Shown piece after piece: positions 23,577 through 33,530 of a DNA stretch of 33,641 bases. Each line of letters opens with the position of its first letter. Position 1 is the first letter of the stretch. Both the position numbers and the translations under genes were made by a program. Source of the DNA: Saccoglossus kowalevskii (Eukaryota; Hemichordata; Enteropneusta; Harrimaniidae); assembly GCF_000003605.2 (NCBI RefSeq), contig NW_003155737.1:709246-742886 (forward strand), in the 5' to 3' direction. Below the pieces are notes generated by a model. The model was not told the origin of the DNA. It made no database searches and saw only the letters and a program-made list of their open reading frames with translations.

Positions 23577-23964
23577 AACAATCGGGGTATTTACACCAAA
23601 ACGCACTGTTTTGTGTATATAACTGTCATGCGCTGATCATTCGTTGTTGACTGTCACACAGCAGTGTATACCCGTATTTTTAGCACTCGTTTTATGATTT
23701 GCATATTAATTGTGTAAAAATAAACCGAATAATGCATCATTATTATTAATTGGTGAGATAACTGGGTTCGCCATCTGGATGGAATGGCGGGTCGATTGTG
23801 TCCTTGTTTTCTCCCATAGTTATCCCGAATATGTGTCGACTCGTGTAAGTAACTCTCTTGTCGTGTCTTAACCTGTAACGGTGGACGACTGGAAATTGTG
23901 GTATACGTATGCTGCGTGCATGATGTTGTCATGGTTATACTAAAGTACAAGTGTCTTAAAATGG

Positions 23965-24097
23965 TAAAAGGGCGGTGGTCGTCGCGCAGCGCGTGTTCGA
24001 ATTTCAAGTAAATAAACTATGTATTTTACACGCGTTGTATACGTCGCTATGAGTCCCATATCGAACAGGACGCGGCGCGACGACTGCCGCCCTTTAA
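23965..24097 (+). mobile_element. MITE family copy 3 (133 bp), upstream of PLPP-B
   Basis: Full-length copy with terminal inverted repeats of about 23 bp (AGGGCGGTGGTCGTCGCGC and its complement), ending CCGCCCTTTAA. It lies 524 bp upstream of the PLPP-B start codon. There is no coding capacity. Confidence 0.87.
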
Positions 24098-24366
24098 GGA
24101 ACACATCGACACCACTACACGTTTAATGGTTACAGTATATCGTCAGTAAAAAAAGAATCGATTCGAGAAACCCCATGAAACCAAATATATACGTAAAAAA
24201 GGATGGGTTCTTCAAAATGTTATGTTTTTTTATTAGAATAATTATTTCCATGAATACAATGTGATTAATCAAGGATGTAAAAGCCTAATATGCGGAACAT
24301 AACCTCGTAAAGGAAGTATAATAGGAAGCTAATACTTATCTCGCAATGTTTGTGTGATACCAGTAA

Positions 24367-24445
24367 CTTTCGACTTGATTACGCCCTCATCGATGGTATT
24401 TAAATTCACAACAAAAGCTCGTCGACGAGGGCGCAATAACGAAAG
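24367..24445. repeat. 79-bp inverted repeat (hairpin)
   Basis: CTTTCGACTTGATTACGCCC at the left pairs imperfectly with the right end, whose complement reads CTTTCGTTATTGCGCCCTCG. The arms are about 29 bp around an AT-rich loop. It could be a MITE remnant. Confidence 0.6.
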
Positions 24446-25269
24446 ACGATTCTTTCAGGGATACTCGAAATGAGTTTCGATTTTATTCTGTGTAGTACTG
24501 ATAATCAAAACGTCAGTGTACGGTATGTACAGTATTTTGATACAATATTGAAGATATTCAAATTAAGTGAATGTGTGAAACACAACAACATAGATTCCAT
24601 GCCGAGTTTTGCGAAATTGTATTTGGCAAATTCGTAATCTGACCAGTATATTTCTAATTTCAGTCATTGACAAAACATGGAACGACTCAAAAACTAACCA
24701 TAAAATCAAAAAGGGTGGGCGAAGAGCCATTTTGAAAGGATAATTTGAACTGGCGGCTGGGCGCTGTTCTCCGTCAAAGTTCTCATCCCTTAAAGAGACT
24801 CAACCGCCAAGCAGTGTCCCCAAACGACACAAAGATCAGTAAATTAACTAACATCGCAATAATTAAATAAATTAAAGTATGAACCCACTAAAAAAAAACT
24901 GTGAGGGCGCTATTTACTCATTTGGTCGGTATCATCTTGCAGTGAGCCATTTGCAAAAATGTTTGTTTTAAACATTTCTTTTTGAATTATGCAATTCAAG
25001 ATTTGTAGAAATAATATAGATAACAAATACTAGCAAAAATATAGCATCTTCTCGGATAATTTGCTATGAAAAGAATTGATAAGTTGAAAAGATACGTCAG
25101 AATAGCATATTGCAGGGAAAAACAAAAATGTGTATTAAAAAAGATAGCCTTTATTCGTTTTCCCCATAAGCAAATAGCACTATGTTTAACGATGTTAATC
25201 GATTGTTAGGTTCTTATTTTTTGTCAAGTTTATATTCAATCTGCTATTATTTTTTGTCAATTTTTTTCC

Positions 25270-25520
25270 ACCAACAACCGATCTGATCAGGGCCATGACT
25301 CAAAATGTTTTTTTTTCCAAATTTACCTCCCCTGCAAAATCAACTTGTCGCTCTATCACACGTTATTCTCACAATATTAAAACACTTAGTTGTTCATAGA
25401 GGACAGCGCCACGCGTGGCAAAATTGAGAGAGTAACTATTGATGGGGCGACTAATACATTTTGCAGGAGAGGTAAAACGTGAAACAAGATTTGAGGCGAT
25501 TGTTGGATAAATTTTTAAAA
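25270..25520. mobile_element. Inverted-repeat (MITE-like) element
   Basis: The clearest arms are 25321-25358 and 25440-25477: TTTACCTCCCCTGCAAAAT on the left against TTTACCTCTCCTGCAAAAT on the complement of the right, continuing into GTCGC..CATCA. Weaker similarity extends the arms outward (CTCAAA, CCAACAA). The outer limits are approximate. It lies between PLPP-B and SARNP. Confidence 0.6.
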
Positions 25521-26941
25521 AATATGAACAAATACAAAGGCTGTTATGCAAAAGTTAGTTTAATGAGAAAATTTTATTTGACAAACTGATCTTGAAGTAA
25601 ATACAGATTGGTCACAAAAACGAATGATTGATATGACCACAGGGAGCCCAGGAACTACCGGTATGATCAACTGTACGAAGTCCCTATGAGCAGGTGAAGT
25701 GGGGGGGGGGGGTTATCGGCTGGTATCTAGTGTAAGAAATAGACAAGGGATGAAGGCTCCAGCCAGCTCACATTTTTTATGACTGTGGCAACTAATTTTG
25801 TTTTACTGCACATTGCCCTACTGCGCATGTCCAATCACCTCTACTCACATGTACATCTAGTTGACCTCTAGGCATTAATAAATGTGGCTGGATTGCAACA
25901 TTTGGGTATTTGAGTCGAACGTTTGAAACATGAATGAAATAAATCATAAAACTATAGCACATCATAGAAATGTAAAACCTTTTTTTAATATGAATGAAAA
26001 TACATAGATTGAGAAGAGTTTAAGACTACAGAATAGAATAGAATGATTTCATAAAACTTTACTCTTCCACTGAAATCCATGTTGAGATTATGTGAAAAGA
26101 TATCTATTTACATCCCTGTGCACTTCAGTGATATTTGGTTGTCCACGATCTGTGTGATCCTGTACTACTGCAAAACTTAATTTTTACTGTCAGACAAGCA
26201 TGTGATCTGATCTACCACAATGAATGTGTCATAGCAAGGCATAGAAGCAGAGGAGACATTTGCTTATGTTTATACACAAGCATTGCGCGATTGCAAATGA
26301 TCATTTAAAGTAAAATTAAGTTTGATTTAGAAGTGAACAAAATTAATTTAGCAAAATATATAAAATACACAAGAACTAGTCTAATAGTTAATCAAAATGA
26401 TAATAACTAATGCATAGAACAGGGCATATTAAATCCTAATTCAAAAATAACATGAAGAGATACAAAGTAAGAGAATCATCTGATAAAGATGAAAAAATGT
26501 ATTTCTTAGTTTTCCATGAGTCAAAAAGTTAAATGTGATCAATTTTAGAATTGTAGACATGACAGAAATAAAATAGCAGCAGCTATCAAAGCTTTGCATG
26601 CTTAATACATGATGCATGTAATTGTAATCCATCACAGGTAACATGAAAATTCAAGACGAGAATTTGAACTCTCCAACAAAGCCACCAAAATCAATGAGAA
26701 CTAAGACAAGTGATTGTGTTAAATGTATTAAATGTATTGATGGATATGAGAAAATAAACAGTATAGTCAGATTTGTTTGATACTTTAAAAACAATACAAA
26801 GTCCAACATTCTGTTGATTCTTGGTTGAATACCAGAATGCCTACAGCTGTTACACTCAGCATATTGTTGGAATGTGTATCCCTCAAATTTAGACATGATT
26901 ATCCCATGTTGCACGGTGTAAAAATAATAAATAAATGTCCT

Positions 26942-26986
26942 CTAGCTATTTGTGCCAAATCTTTCTGCTCTTTTCTGTTTTTTGGC
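26942..26986 (-). CDS. SARNP: SARNP-like terminal exon with fifth RFG motif
   Basis: 45 nt including TAG, behind acceptor CATTTTTTTCAG. It encodes AKKQKRAERFGTNS, the diagnostic SARNP C-terminus. Confidence 0.93.
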   Translation of the reverse strand, partial: AKKQKRAERFGTNS

Positions 26987-29900
26987 CTGAAAAAAATGAA
27001 ATGAATAGTTGTTAATTACTCGGCTGTGTTGCATACTACATTGTGGATGTTACACATTACATCAATCAACTCACTATGGCTATTTGCTGATTTTTGGATT
27101 GATGAATTTTTTTTATATAAAATAAATAGATAAATAAAAAACAAAACTGAGTAATACTGTAAAATCTATATTAGAAGCCGCGGCTTCTATTAAAATGGTA
27201 CAATGCAACAGAGGAGATGTGGCTTCTATTAGAGCATCTACACATATGAGAAATGGTGAATTTTTGGTTCTCAATTATTCAAAAAAAAATGGGTGCGACT
27301 TCTATTAAGGATGCAGCGTATTTGAAAAAAGAATAATCCCTGGTTTGAAGTGTAAAATGTTGCCTGTAGCAGAAACTGATTCTGAAATCAGTAAAGGCTT
27401 GGAAAATGGCTACAATCGTTGCTTTTAACATTATATCGGCTGTGTCTTTGATGAACAAATTATTGACCAAGTAAATCACCAAACAAAACAAGTTGCCTGC
27501 TGCTAAAATTAATACTGTCAAGCTGAATCAATTCCTGCTGTTAGCACTGACCACAGTCCAGTCCAGTCCAGTCCAGTCCAGTCCAGTCACATACTATGGT
27601 GTTCAATGTCTGTATAAATTACAACATGTTATCTTACCTCAATATCACCTGCTATAACACCGGATGAAAGTTTTGATGAAGATGACAGAACTGCACCAAA
27701 TCTTTCTTGTCTTTTCCTTTTCTGTTCTACTTCATTGAGCTGTAGTGAACACAAAATCTGGACTTTAATAAATCCTATGAATTATGGGATACTGGTCATA
27801 GTATCAAGTCAATCATTGAAAAGACATCACAGAACTTACATAGTTCCTATTGTTAAACCACATTTTCATTTACATATGCCTACTCAGAAGACCTGCATCC
27901 CTGCTACAGCTCTCACTCATTTGGGTCCTAACTATGTTGTCTTCACATGTTTTGCCATCATACACTACTATAGGTATACTGTATATTTTGTCACACACCA
28001 CCTGAGGTAAATGGGTTGCTTGTCCTAGTCGTCTTTTCAAATGACAAAAATAAAAAAAAAAATCTGTAAAGCTTACTTTAACTGCTGTCTTTGAAACATT
28101 GACACCAAACCTTTCAGCTCTTTTCTTTATTTTGTCTAAATCAGCACCCTGTTAATATAAAAGTAATATTATAAATCTAGAAGCAAAGCTCAACACAGAG
28201 AGAACCAGGTAAGTGTACACAGCATAAGCATTTGCTTTTATAGGTGTGTGGGAGTTCTCAAACATTGTAAGATGGGTTACATTGCAGCTATCACACACAC
28301 ATACTCAAGAATCCATGACTATGACAATTCAGACTTACTGATACTATCGTTGACCCTGATTTTATTGCTGAGGTGGTGGTAGTAGTTGACTTTGACACTG
28401 GTGATGTGGTACCAAATCTGAAAAGATACAAGACTATGAAATAACTGAAAACTTGCCAAATTAATGATGACATGCAGATACCTTGGACAGTTGTTTCTTA
28501 TTTGATATCTTAGGAAACAAGAATGCAAGATCATTAAGACTCATTAAAACAAAAAGATACACCTTTGCATTATGTTTAAACATCAATAGGGTAATGGATA
28601 TCCAAGCGTATGATAATTAGTCAATGACAAGTACACTGCATCTCTTAACATTGTATCTCACCTCTTTGTAAAAAACATACGCTACACTACACACCTAGAT
28701 GTGATACTATAGTATTAATAGCCACAATTTTTACAAAGAAGAAACTTAGCAAAAGACACAGTGACTTGTAGTTTTAAAGATTCCAATGAAATGTACACTG
28801 CTAACCAGAATACCTAAGTACTCACCGTGCAGCTCTGGCAGCTTTCCTAGCATCTTCAGACTGGGCTCCAAATCTTTGTGCACGAATAGCAATTCTCTGT
28901 AGAGGTCAAGGTGAAAGTAAAGTAAAGAACACAATGATGATTATTCATTCAAAACCATAAACACAGCATAACATATTCCCACCTACATGTACAGTATTTG
29001 CTTTATTAGAACCTTATTCTTAATAACAATATTTTTTTTTTTTTTTTTACTGAAGTACATTTATGATAGTTAAAACTAGTATGTTTTTTAGACAAAATTG
29101 TGCACTGATTAACATACATGTGTCAACAAGGCAGCGAGTACACTAATTTGGTGTAGAAAACATTGCAGCCACTGATATACACGTGTCAACAAGGTATTGA
29201 GTACACTAATTTGGTGTAGAAAACATTGCAGCCACTGATATACACGTGTCAACAAGGTATTGAGTACACGAATTTGGTGAAGAAAACATTGCAGCCACTG
29301 ATATACACGTGTCAACAAGGTATTGAGTACACTAATTTGGTGTAGAAAACATTGCAGCCACTGATATACATGTGTCAACAAGGTATTGAGTACACTAATT
29401 TGGTGAAGAAAACATTGCAGCCACTGATATACACGTGTCAACAAGGTATTGAGTACACTAATTTGGTGAAGAAAACATTGCAGCCACTGATATACATGTG
29501 TCAACAAGGTATTGAGTACACTAATTTGGTGAAGAAAACATTGCAGCCACTGATATACATGTGTCAACAAGGTATTGAGTACACTAATTTGGTGAAGAAA
29601 ACATTGCAGCCACTGATATACATGTGTCAACAAGGTATTGAGTACACTAATTTGGTGAAGAAAACATTGCAGCCACTGATATACATGTGTCAACAAGGTA
29701 TTGAGTACACTAATTTGGTGTAGAAAACATTGCTGCGTAAAACTTACTTCTTGCTCTGTAGTGGTTTTCAAGGTTGGTGAAATGACAGGTTTAATAGTTG
29801 GTGACGTGGGGGATTTTGGTGGTGCATCTATTGATAATCTTATTAATTTGGGTTTTTCTTTTGTTTCTGTTGACACTATCTCTGTATTTTCTGTTTTTTT

Positions 29901-31797
29901 TGGTTCAGCTGCTATCACCACTTCTTCCTTTTTCACTATCTCTTCTATTTCATCATCTTCTATGTCATCGTCGTCATCCTCCACCTCCACTACATCGTCA
30001 TCCTGCCAGATATAACAATTTAGAGAGCATAGTATGCAAATGAAGATAGAATACACAAACATTTATTCAATTTAATCGTATTTCACAGATCAATACATTT
30101 AATGCATTTTTAGCCCTGATTTGGAAAACTCCATCAACAATACTGCACCAGAAGTGTCACAATGACCGACAGTATTTCAAGCCATTATCCAGGTCTAGAC
30201 TTTAGACAGAGCTCTTTCTAAGGTCTATGTGTATTTCTGAAGATGTATAAATCGCTATTAATTCCAATACAATTAAGTGTCTTGCTGTGATCAGTATAAA
30301 TCATCAACACCATAACTTTCAGATTTGATTATTGGCCAAGTTACTCAAAATTGACTGGGATTTCAATTAAATTTTACAAACAAAACAACCAGAGCCCTAA
30401 ATCACTGTTTTTCTTGCGACTGCTACCAATTTAAAAAGTTGATAGCATGACAATACTGTTGGGTAGTCCATAAGTGGTTTGGTAATTGAATGCAGTCAAT
30501 TTTGAATACATGAAAACAACCAACTCATTTTTTGTAGGACAATTTTAATCAATCACAAATTTCTAGTAATCTACTTGGGTTACCGGTATTAATTTTGAAA
30601 AAAATGTTAGCCCTAGCACAAGAATTGATAATCTTTGTGCTTCAGGCAACTGTAATAAATGCATACATTCATGATTCAATATAAGAAATTAAGAATTCAA
30701 TTGATCACACACACCTCTAAGACTTCATCGTCCTCTTCTGTACTACCTGTTCAAATAAAATTGCAAAAATTTGCCTGAAATTACTCAGTACATGTGTTTT
30801 TGTTGAATGACAGAAGAAGTAAAACAACTCAACCATCTATACACATCAATTGTCTGAACTTACAAATCAGCTCTCAAAGTTTAATATTTTCCCCAGTGTC
30901 CATTGGCAACCAATTAGTAACCAATTAGTAATGGTAGTAACAAAACTGCTGGTCACCAGAATTAATTCTTTTACAAATACATAAGAAATTTAGATATTTC
31001 AGATGCGATTTCCTTAATTAGCAGCCTAGATATATTTTTTCTGATCGCCATTGATTAAAATTTAATATCCATGGTGATCAAAATAATCGCAAATCAGAAA
31101 ATCATTACTTTTGGAATAAATTCAGATGAACAAGGTCTAACGGTAATTGTCAGTAACATGGGCTAAAATTGTGCCCTCAGCGGTGAACTTAAAACGTATA
31201 GACATGTGAATTCTATAGCGATGGATGGAAAAATTATTTAAGGTTTGACATTTTTGGCAAGCAATATTACGGATGATGGTATTAGGTTAGCAGCTTAGGT
31301 GTTGTTAAGGCAGTTTATTTACTCTTTCACAGTGAAAATGTTACAGGAAAGCAACACAAATACAGAGAGTAAGAACACAATAGCAATGTAACCCATAAAT
31401 GAAAGCTATAGATTCCACCACACTATTGAACAAAAAATGCGCCTTATACACACTTCAATTAGAGATGTGCTTTTAATAGAGATGTGCTTCGAATAGAGAT
31501 GTGCTTCTAATAGAGCAAATGCAGCAACTATGTTTTACTTGGGTATTGTTATCCCCTCAGTAAAACATTCAAAACTTTACAAAGAGAAGCAATCCAAAAT
31601 GACTACAATGTTTAGAATGTTTTGGGGTTATTATGTATCCAAATTATTCAAAAGGAGTTTGATAGATTACTTTATGGATTACTCAGAATAATTACAAGTT
31701 TAATTTGAATGATGTTTTGCAGTGATGAGTCCATTTCAGAGACGAATTTCATAGTTTTTAGTCTTACCTTCATCAAGTATACTGATACCTGCATCAC
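26942..31797 (-). CDS. SARNP: SARNP/CIP29/THO1-like mRNA-export factor, eight 3' exons (5' end outside window)
   Basis: Eight exons (31797-31768, 30746-30715, 30002-29748, 28896-28826, 28417-28339, 28148-28077, 27739-27638, 26986-26942) join in frame to 227 residues and a TAG stop. The order is a short acidic run, a long Asp/Glu-rich exon, then five copies of an R-F-G motif (IRAQRFGA, RAARFG, KRAERFG, KRQERFG, KRAERFG). The C-terminus AKKQKRAERFGTNS matches the end of SARNP. Family knowledge: SARNP has an N-terminal SAP domain, works with the helicase DDX39B/UAP56 and TREX in nuclear mRNP assembly and export, and the RFG motifs contact the helicase. No SAP-domain exon is visible up to 33641, so the N-terminus lies to the right. 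The gene is in CpG-poor DNA, as expected for a methylated housekeeping gene. Confidence 0.9.
27165..27310. repeat. Degenerate repeat with recurrent CTTCTATTA
   Basis: CTTCTATTA occurs three times (GCGGCTTCTATTAAAA, GTGGCTTCTATTAGAG, GCGACTTCTATTAAGG), with a mirrored TTAGAAGCCGC before the first. Related text recurs at 31445-31515. This is an old dispersed repeat. Confidence 0.45.
27555..27588. repeat. (AGTCC)n microsatellite
   Basis: Nearly seven perfect copies of AGTCC, in the last large SARNP intron. Confidence 0.95.
27638..27739 (-). CDS. SARNP: SARNP-like exon with fourth RFG motif
   Basis: 102 nt, phase 0/0, acceptor CACTACAG and donor GTAAGA. It begins LNEVEQKRKRQERFGAVLSS and ends GVIAGDIE, corresponding to the K.RKERFG block of the family. 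Confidence 0.92.
28077..28148 (-). CDS. SARNP: SARNP-like exon with third RFG motif
   Basis: 72 nt, phase 0/0, acceptor TATATTAACAG and donor GTAAGC. It encodes GADLDKIKKRAERFGVNVSK and TAVK, matching the LDK(L/I)K.RA.RFG..VS block of SARNP. Confidence 0.93.
28339..28417 (-). CDS. SARNP: SARNP-like exon, Ser/Thr-rich
   Basis: 79 nt behind acceptor TATCTTTTCAG, donor GTAAGT, phase 2 to 0. It completes the second motif (AAR|FG) and encodes a low-complexity linker TTSPVSKSTTTTTSAIKSG. Confidence 0.88.
28826..28896 (-). CDS. SARNP: SARNP-like exon with first RFG motif
   Basis: 71 nt, phase 0 in and 2 out, donor GTGAGT. It encodes RIAIRAQRFGAQSEDARKAA followed by RAA, strongly resembling the conserved centre of SARNP (RAERF....KKAARAARFG). 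Confidence 0.92.
29120..29732. repeat. 63-bp minisatellite, ten units, in a SARNP intron
   Basis: Ten near-identical 63-bp units start at TGTCAACAAGG and repeat every 63 bp (29120, 29183, 29246 and so on). Differences are few: GTGTAG or GTGAAG, and ACACG or ACATG. The array ends about 15 bp from the donor site of the acidic SARNP exon. Because 63 is 21 codons, frames stay open on both strands; I do not call these genes. Confidence 0.96.
29748..30002 (-). CDS. SARNP: SARNP-like acidic exon
   Basis: 255 nt (85 codons, phase 0/0) between acceptor ATATCTGGCAG and donor GTAAGT. It encodes DDDVVEVEDDDDDIEDDEIE, then a Lys/Glu mix and a Ser/Pro/Thr stretch (PPKSPTSPTIKP). Past the donor the frame stays open through the 63-bp minisatellite. 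Confidence 0.88.
30715..30746 (-). CDS. SARNP: SARNP-like 32-nt microexon
   Basis: Bounded by acceptor TTATTTGAACAG and donor GTGTGT. It encodes STEEDDEVLE after a split Gly codon and leaves in phase 0, matching the next exon. The acidic content continues into that exon. The donor is weaker than average, so the exon could be skipped; at 32 nt, skipping would shift the frame. Confidence 0.72.
31445..31517. repeat. Short tandem GAGATGTGCTTNNAATA units
   Basis: AGAGATGTGCTT followed by TTAATAG, CGAATAG or CTAATAG repeats three times at about 21-bp spacing, in a SARNP intron. It resembles the CTTCTATTA repeat at 27165-27310. Confidence 0.55.
31768..31797 (-). CDS. SARNP: SARNP-like 30-nt exon
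   Basis: Bounded by acceptor TGCTTCTACAG and donor GTAAGA. It encodes DAGISILDE with split codons on both sides (phase 1 in, phase 1 out). It is the most upstream exon seen and fits the linker following the SAP domain. Confidence 0.7.
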
Positions 31798-31840
31798 CTG
31801 TAGAAGCAGAGAATGGACGCACGATTAATACATCACATGC

Positions 31841-32642
31841 AATAAGTAAACTGAAAGGTACATGTAAACTATGTTATAATGTTTGCCTTGCATGGAATAG
31901 GTAAACAGAGAGGTACATGCAAACTATGTTATAATGTTTGCCTTGCATGGAATAGGTAAACAGAGAGGTACATGCAAACTATGCTATGTTTGCCTTGCAT
32001 GGAATAGGTAGACAGAGAGGTACATGCAAACTATGGTATGTTTGCCTTGCATGGAATAGGTAAACAGGGAGGTACATGCAAACTATGGTATGTTTGCCTT
32101 GCATGGAATAGGTAAACAGAGAGGGACATGCAAACTATGTTATGTTTGCCTTGCATGGAATAGGTAGACAGAGAGGTACATGCAAACTATGGTATGTTTG
32201 CCTTGCATGGAATAGGTAAACAGAGAGGTACATGCAAACTATGTTATGTTTGCCTTGCATGGAATAGGTAAACAGAGAGGTACATGCAAACTATGTTATA
32301 ATGTTGGCCTTGCATGGGATAGGTAAACAGAGAGGTACATGCAAACTATGTTATGTTGGCCTTGCATGGAATAGGTAAACAGAGAGGTACATGCAAACTA
32401 TGTTATGTTGGCCTTGCATGGAATAGGTAAACAGAGAGGTACATGCAAACTATGTTATAATGTTGGCCTTGCATGGAATAGGTAAACAGAGAGGTACATG
32501 CAAACTATGTTATGTTGGCCTTGCATGGAATAGGTAAACAGAGAGGTACATGCAAACTATGTTATAATGTTGGCCTTGCATGGAATAGGTAAACAGAGAG
32601 GTACATGCAAACTATGTTATAATGTTGGCCTTGCATGGAATA
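31841..32642. repeat. 52/55-bp minisatellite, block 1 (about 15 units)
   Basis: The unit reads GGTAAACAGAGAGGTACATG, CAAACTATGTTATGTTTGCC, TTGCATGGAATA. Two length forms exist (TTATGTT, or TTATAATGTT with three more bases) and two sequence forms (TTTGCC on the left, TTGGCC on the right). The block begins about 45 bp upstream (on the coding strand) of the most 5' SARNP exon seen. Confidence 0.95.
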
Positions 32643-32811
32643 TTGTAAAGCCATTTATTTTCACTTGCATTTAATTTCACTATTTCTCTGGGTTTTGAGT
32701 TCATTACATGACTTCTACTGTTAATTTCATGTTCACATGGATTTAATTTAATTTTACTCATCAGCAAAAACAGCAAAATTAAAACCAGCAAATAATTAAT
32801 GTGTTCACAGT
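32643..32811. mobile_element. MITE-like element inserted in the minisatellite
   Basis: About 169 bp of non-array DNA interrupts the repeat after CATGGAATA and before GGTAAACTG. Its ends are imperfect inverted copies over about 44 bp: TGTAAAGCCATTTATTTTCA at the left, and TGTGAACACATTAATTATTT when the right end is read on the minus strand. Both are followed by a TTTAATTT-type segment. There is no coding capacity. This suggests a non-autonomous DNA element. Confidence 0.65.
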
Positions 32812-33016
32812 GGGTAAACTGAGGGGTACATGAAAACTGTTATGTTTGCCTTGCATGGAATAGGTAAACTGAGGGGTACATGAAAACTATGTTATGTTTG
32901 CCTTGCATGGAATAGGTAAACTGAGGGGTACATGAAAACTATGTTATGTTTGCCTTGCATGGAATAGGTAAACTGAGGGGTACATGAAAACTATGTTATA
33001 ATGTTGACCCTGCATG
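32812..33016. repeat. 52-bp minisatellite, block 2 (about 4 units)
   Basis: The same repeat family as block 1 but a distinct variant: CTGAGGGGTACATGAAAACTATG replaces CAGAGAGGTACATGCAAACTATG in every unit (given here as differing segments). It lies directly beyond the inverted-repeat insertion. Confidence 0.93.
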
Positions 33017-33430
33017 ATAGATTGTTACTATACATGCACCTGTAAAAGTGCAATGCGACACTAATTGTACAAATCAACACCAAATTTTCAACACCAAAGC
33101 ATTTGGCAAGGTATGCACATGCAGAAATGTTTGTGTGAAATGTCTCTTGATGATGATCTCCATCCCAATAGACAATTCAGTTCAAAACTCAACATGTGCC
33201 GACATGTGCTTAGAGTGACTGTTTGACGACACGACATGGGATAAAATTATGCTCTCAGTGGTAAACTGAATGCTTGTTACACGTGTACTATCTTGTTTCA
33301 ATGTTTAAAGCTTAGCTGAAGATGCTTGAACCATGAACATGAACAACTGGATGTTTCTGGCCATGGTCAAAAAGGCTGCATTAGACTTGATTTCCAGCCT
33401 TTGTCCCTGTCCGCATGTTTTTTTATACAG

Positions 33431-33530
33431 TCAAACCTGTCTATAGCGGCCACCCAAGGGACTTTGAAATTTTGGCCTTTATAGACAGGTGGCCTTTCTA
33501 TACAGGTTCACTAATTTATTCATGAATATT
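33431..33530. repeat. Dispersed repeat with CCTGTCTATA inverted copies
   Basis: CCTGTCTATA at 33436-33445 is mirrored by TATAGACAGG at 33480-33489, and GGCCACC/GGTGGCC also mirror each other. I recall similar segments as widespread in marine invertebrate genomes, but did not check this. Confidence 0.5.

Larger units (their letters stand above)
23442..26941. other. Intergenic region between PLPP-B and SARNP
   Basis: No gene can be supported. It contains the PLPP-B upstream region, MITE copy 3, two inverted repeats, a 12-base G run at 25701-25712 and the SARNP 3' flank. CpG density drops sharply near 25.5-25.9 kb. Confidence 0.65.

Noticed and set aside
29352-29723. Plus-strand ORF of 123 codons with 21-residue repeats
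   Set aside because: It is created by the 63-bp satellite being a multiple of three. Variant units with GTGTAG give stops, and it is antisense to the SARNP intron.
29701-30043. Plus-strand ORFs rich in Ser or Leu
   Set aside because: They are the antisense shadow of the Asp/Glu-rich SARNP exon.
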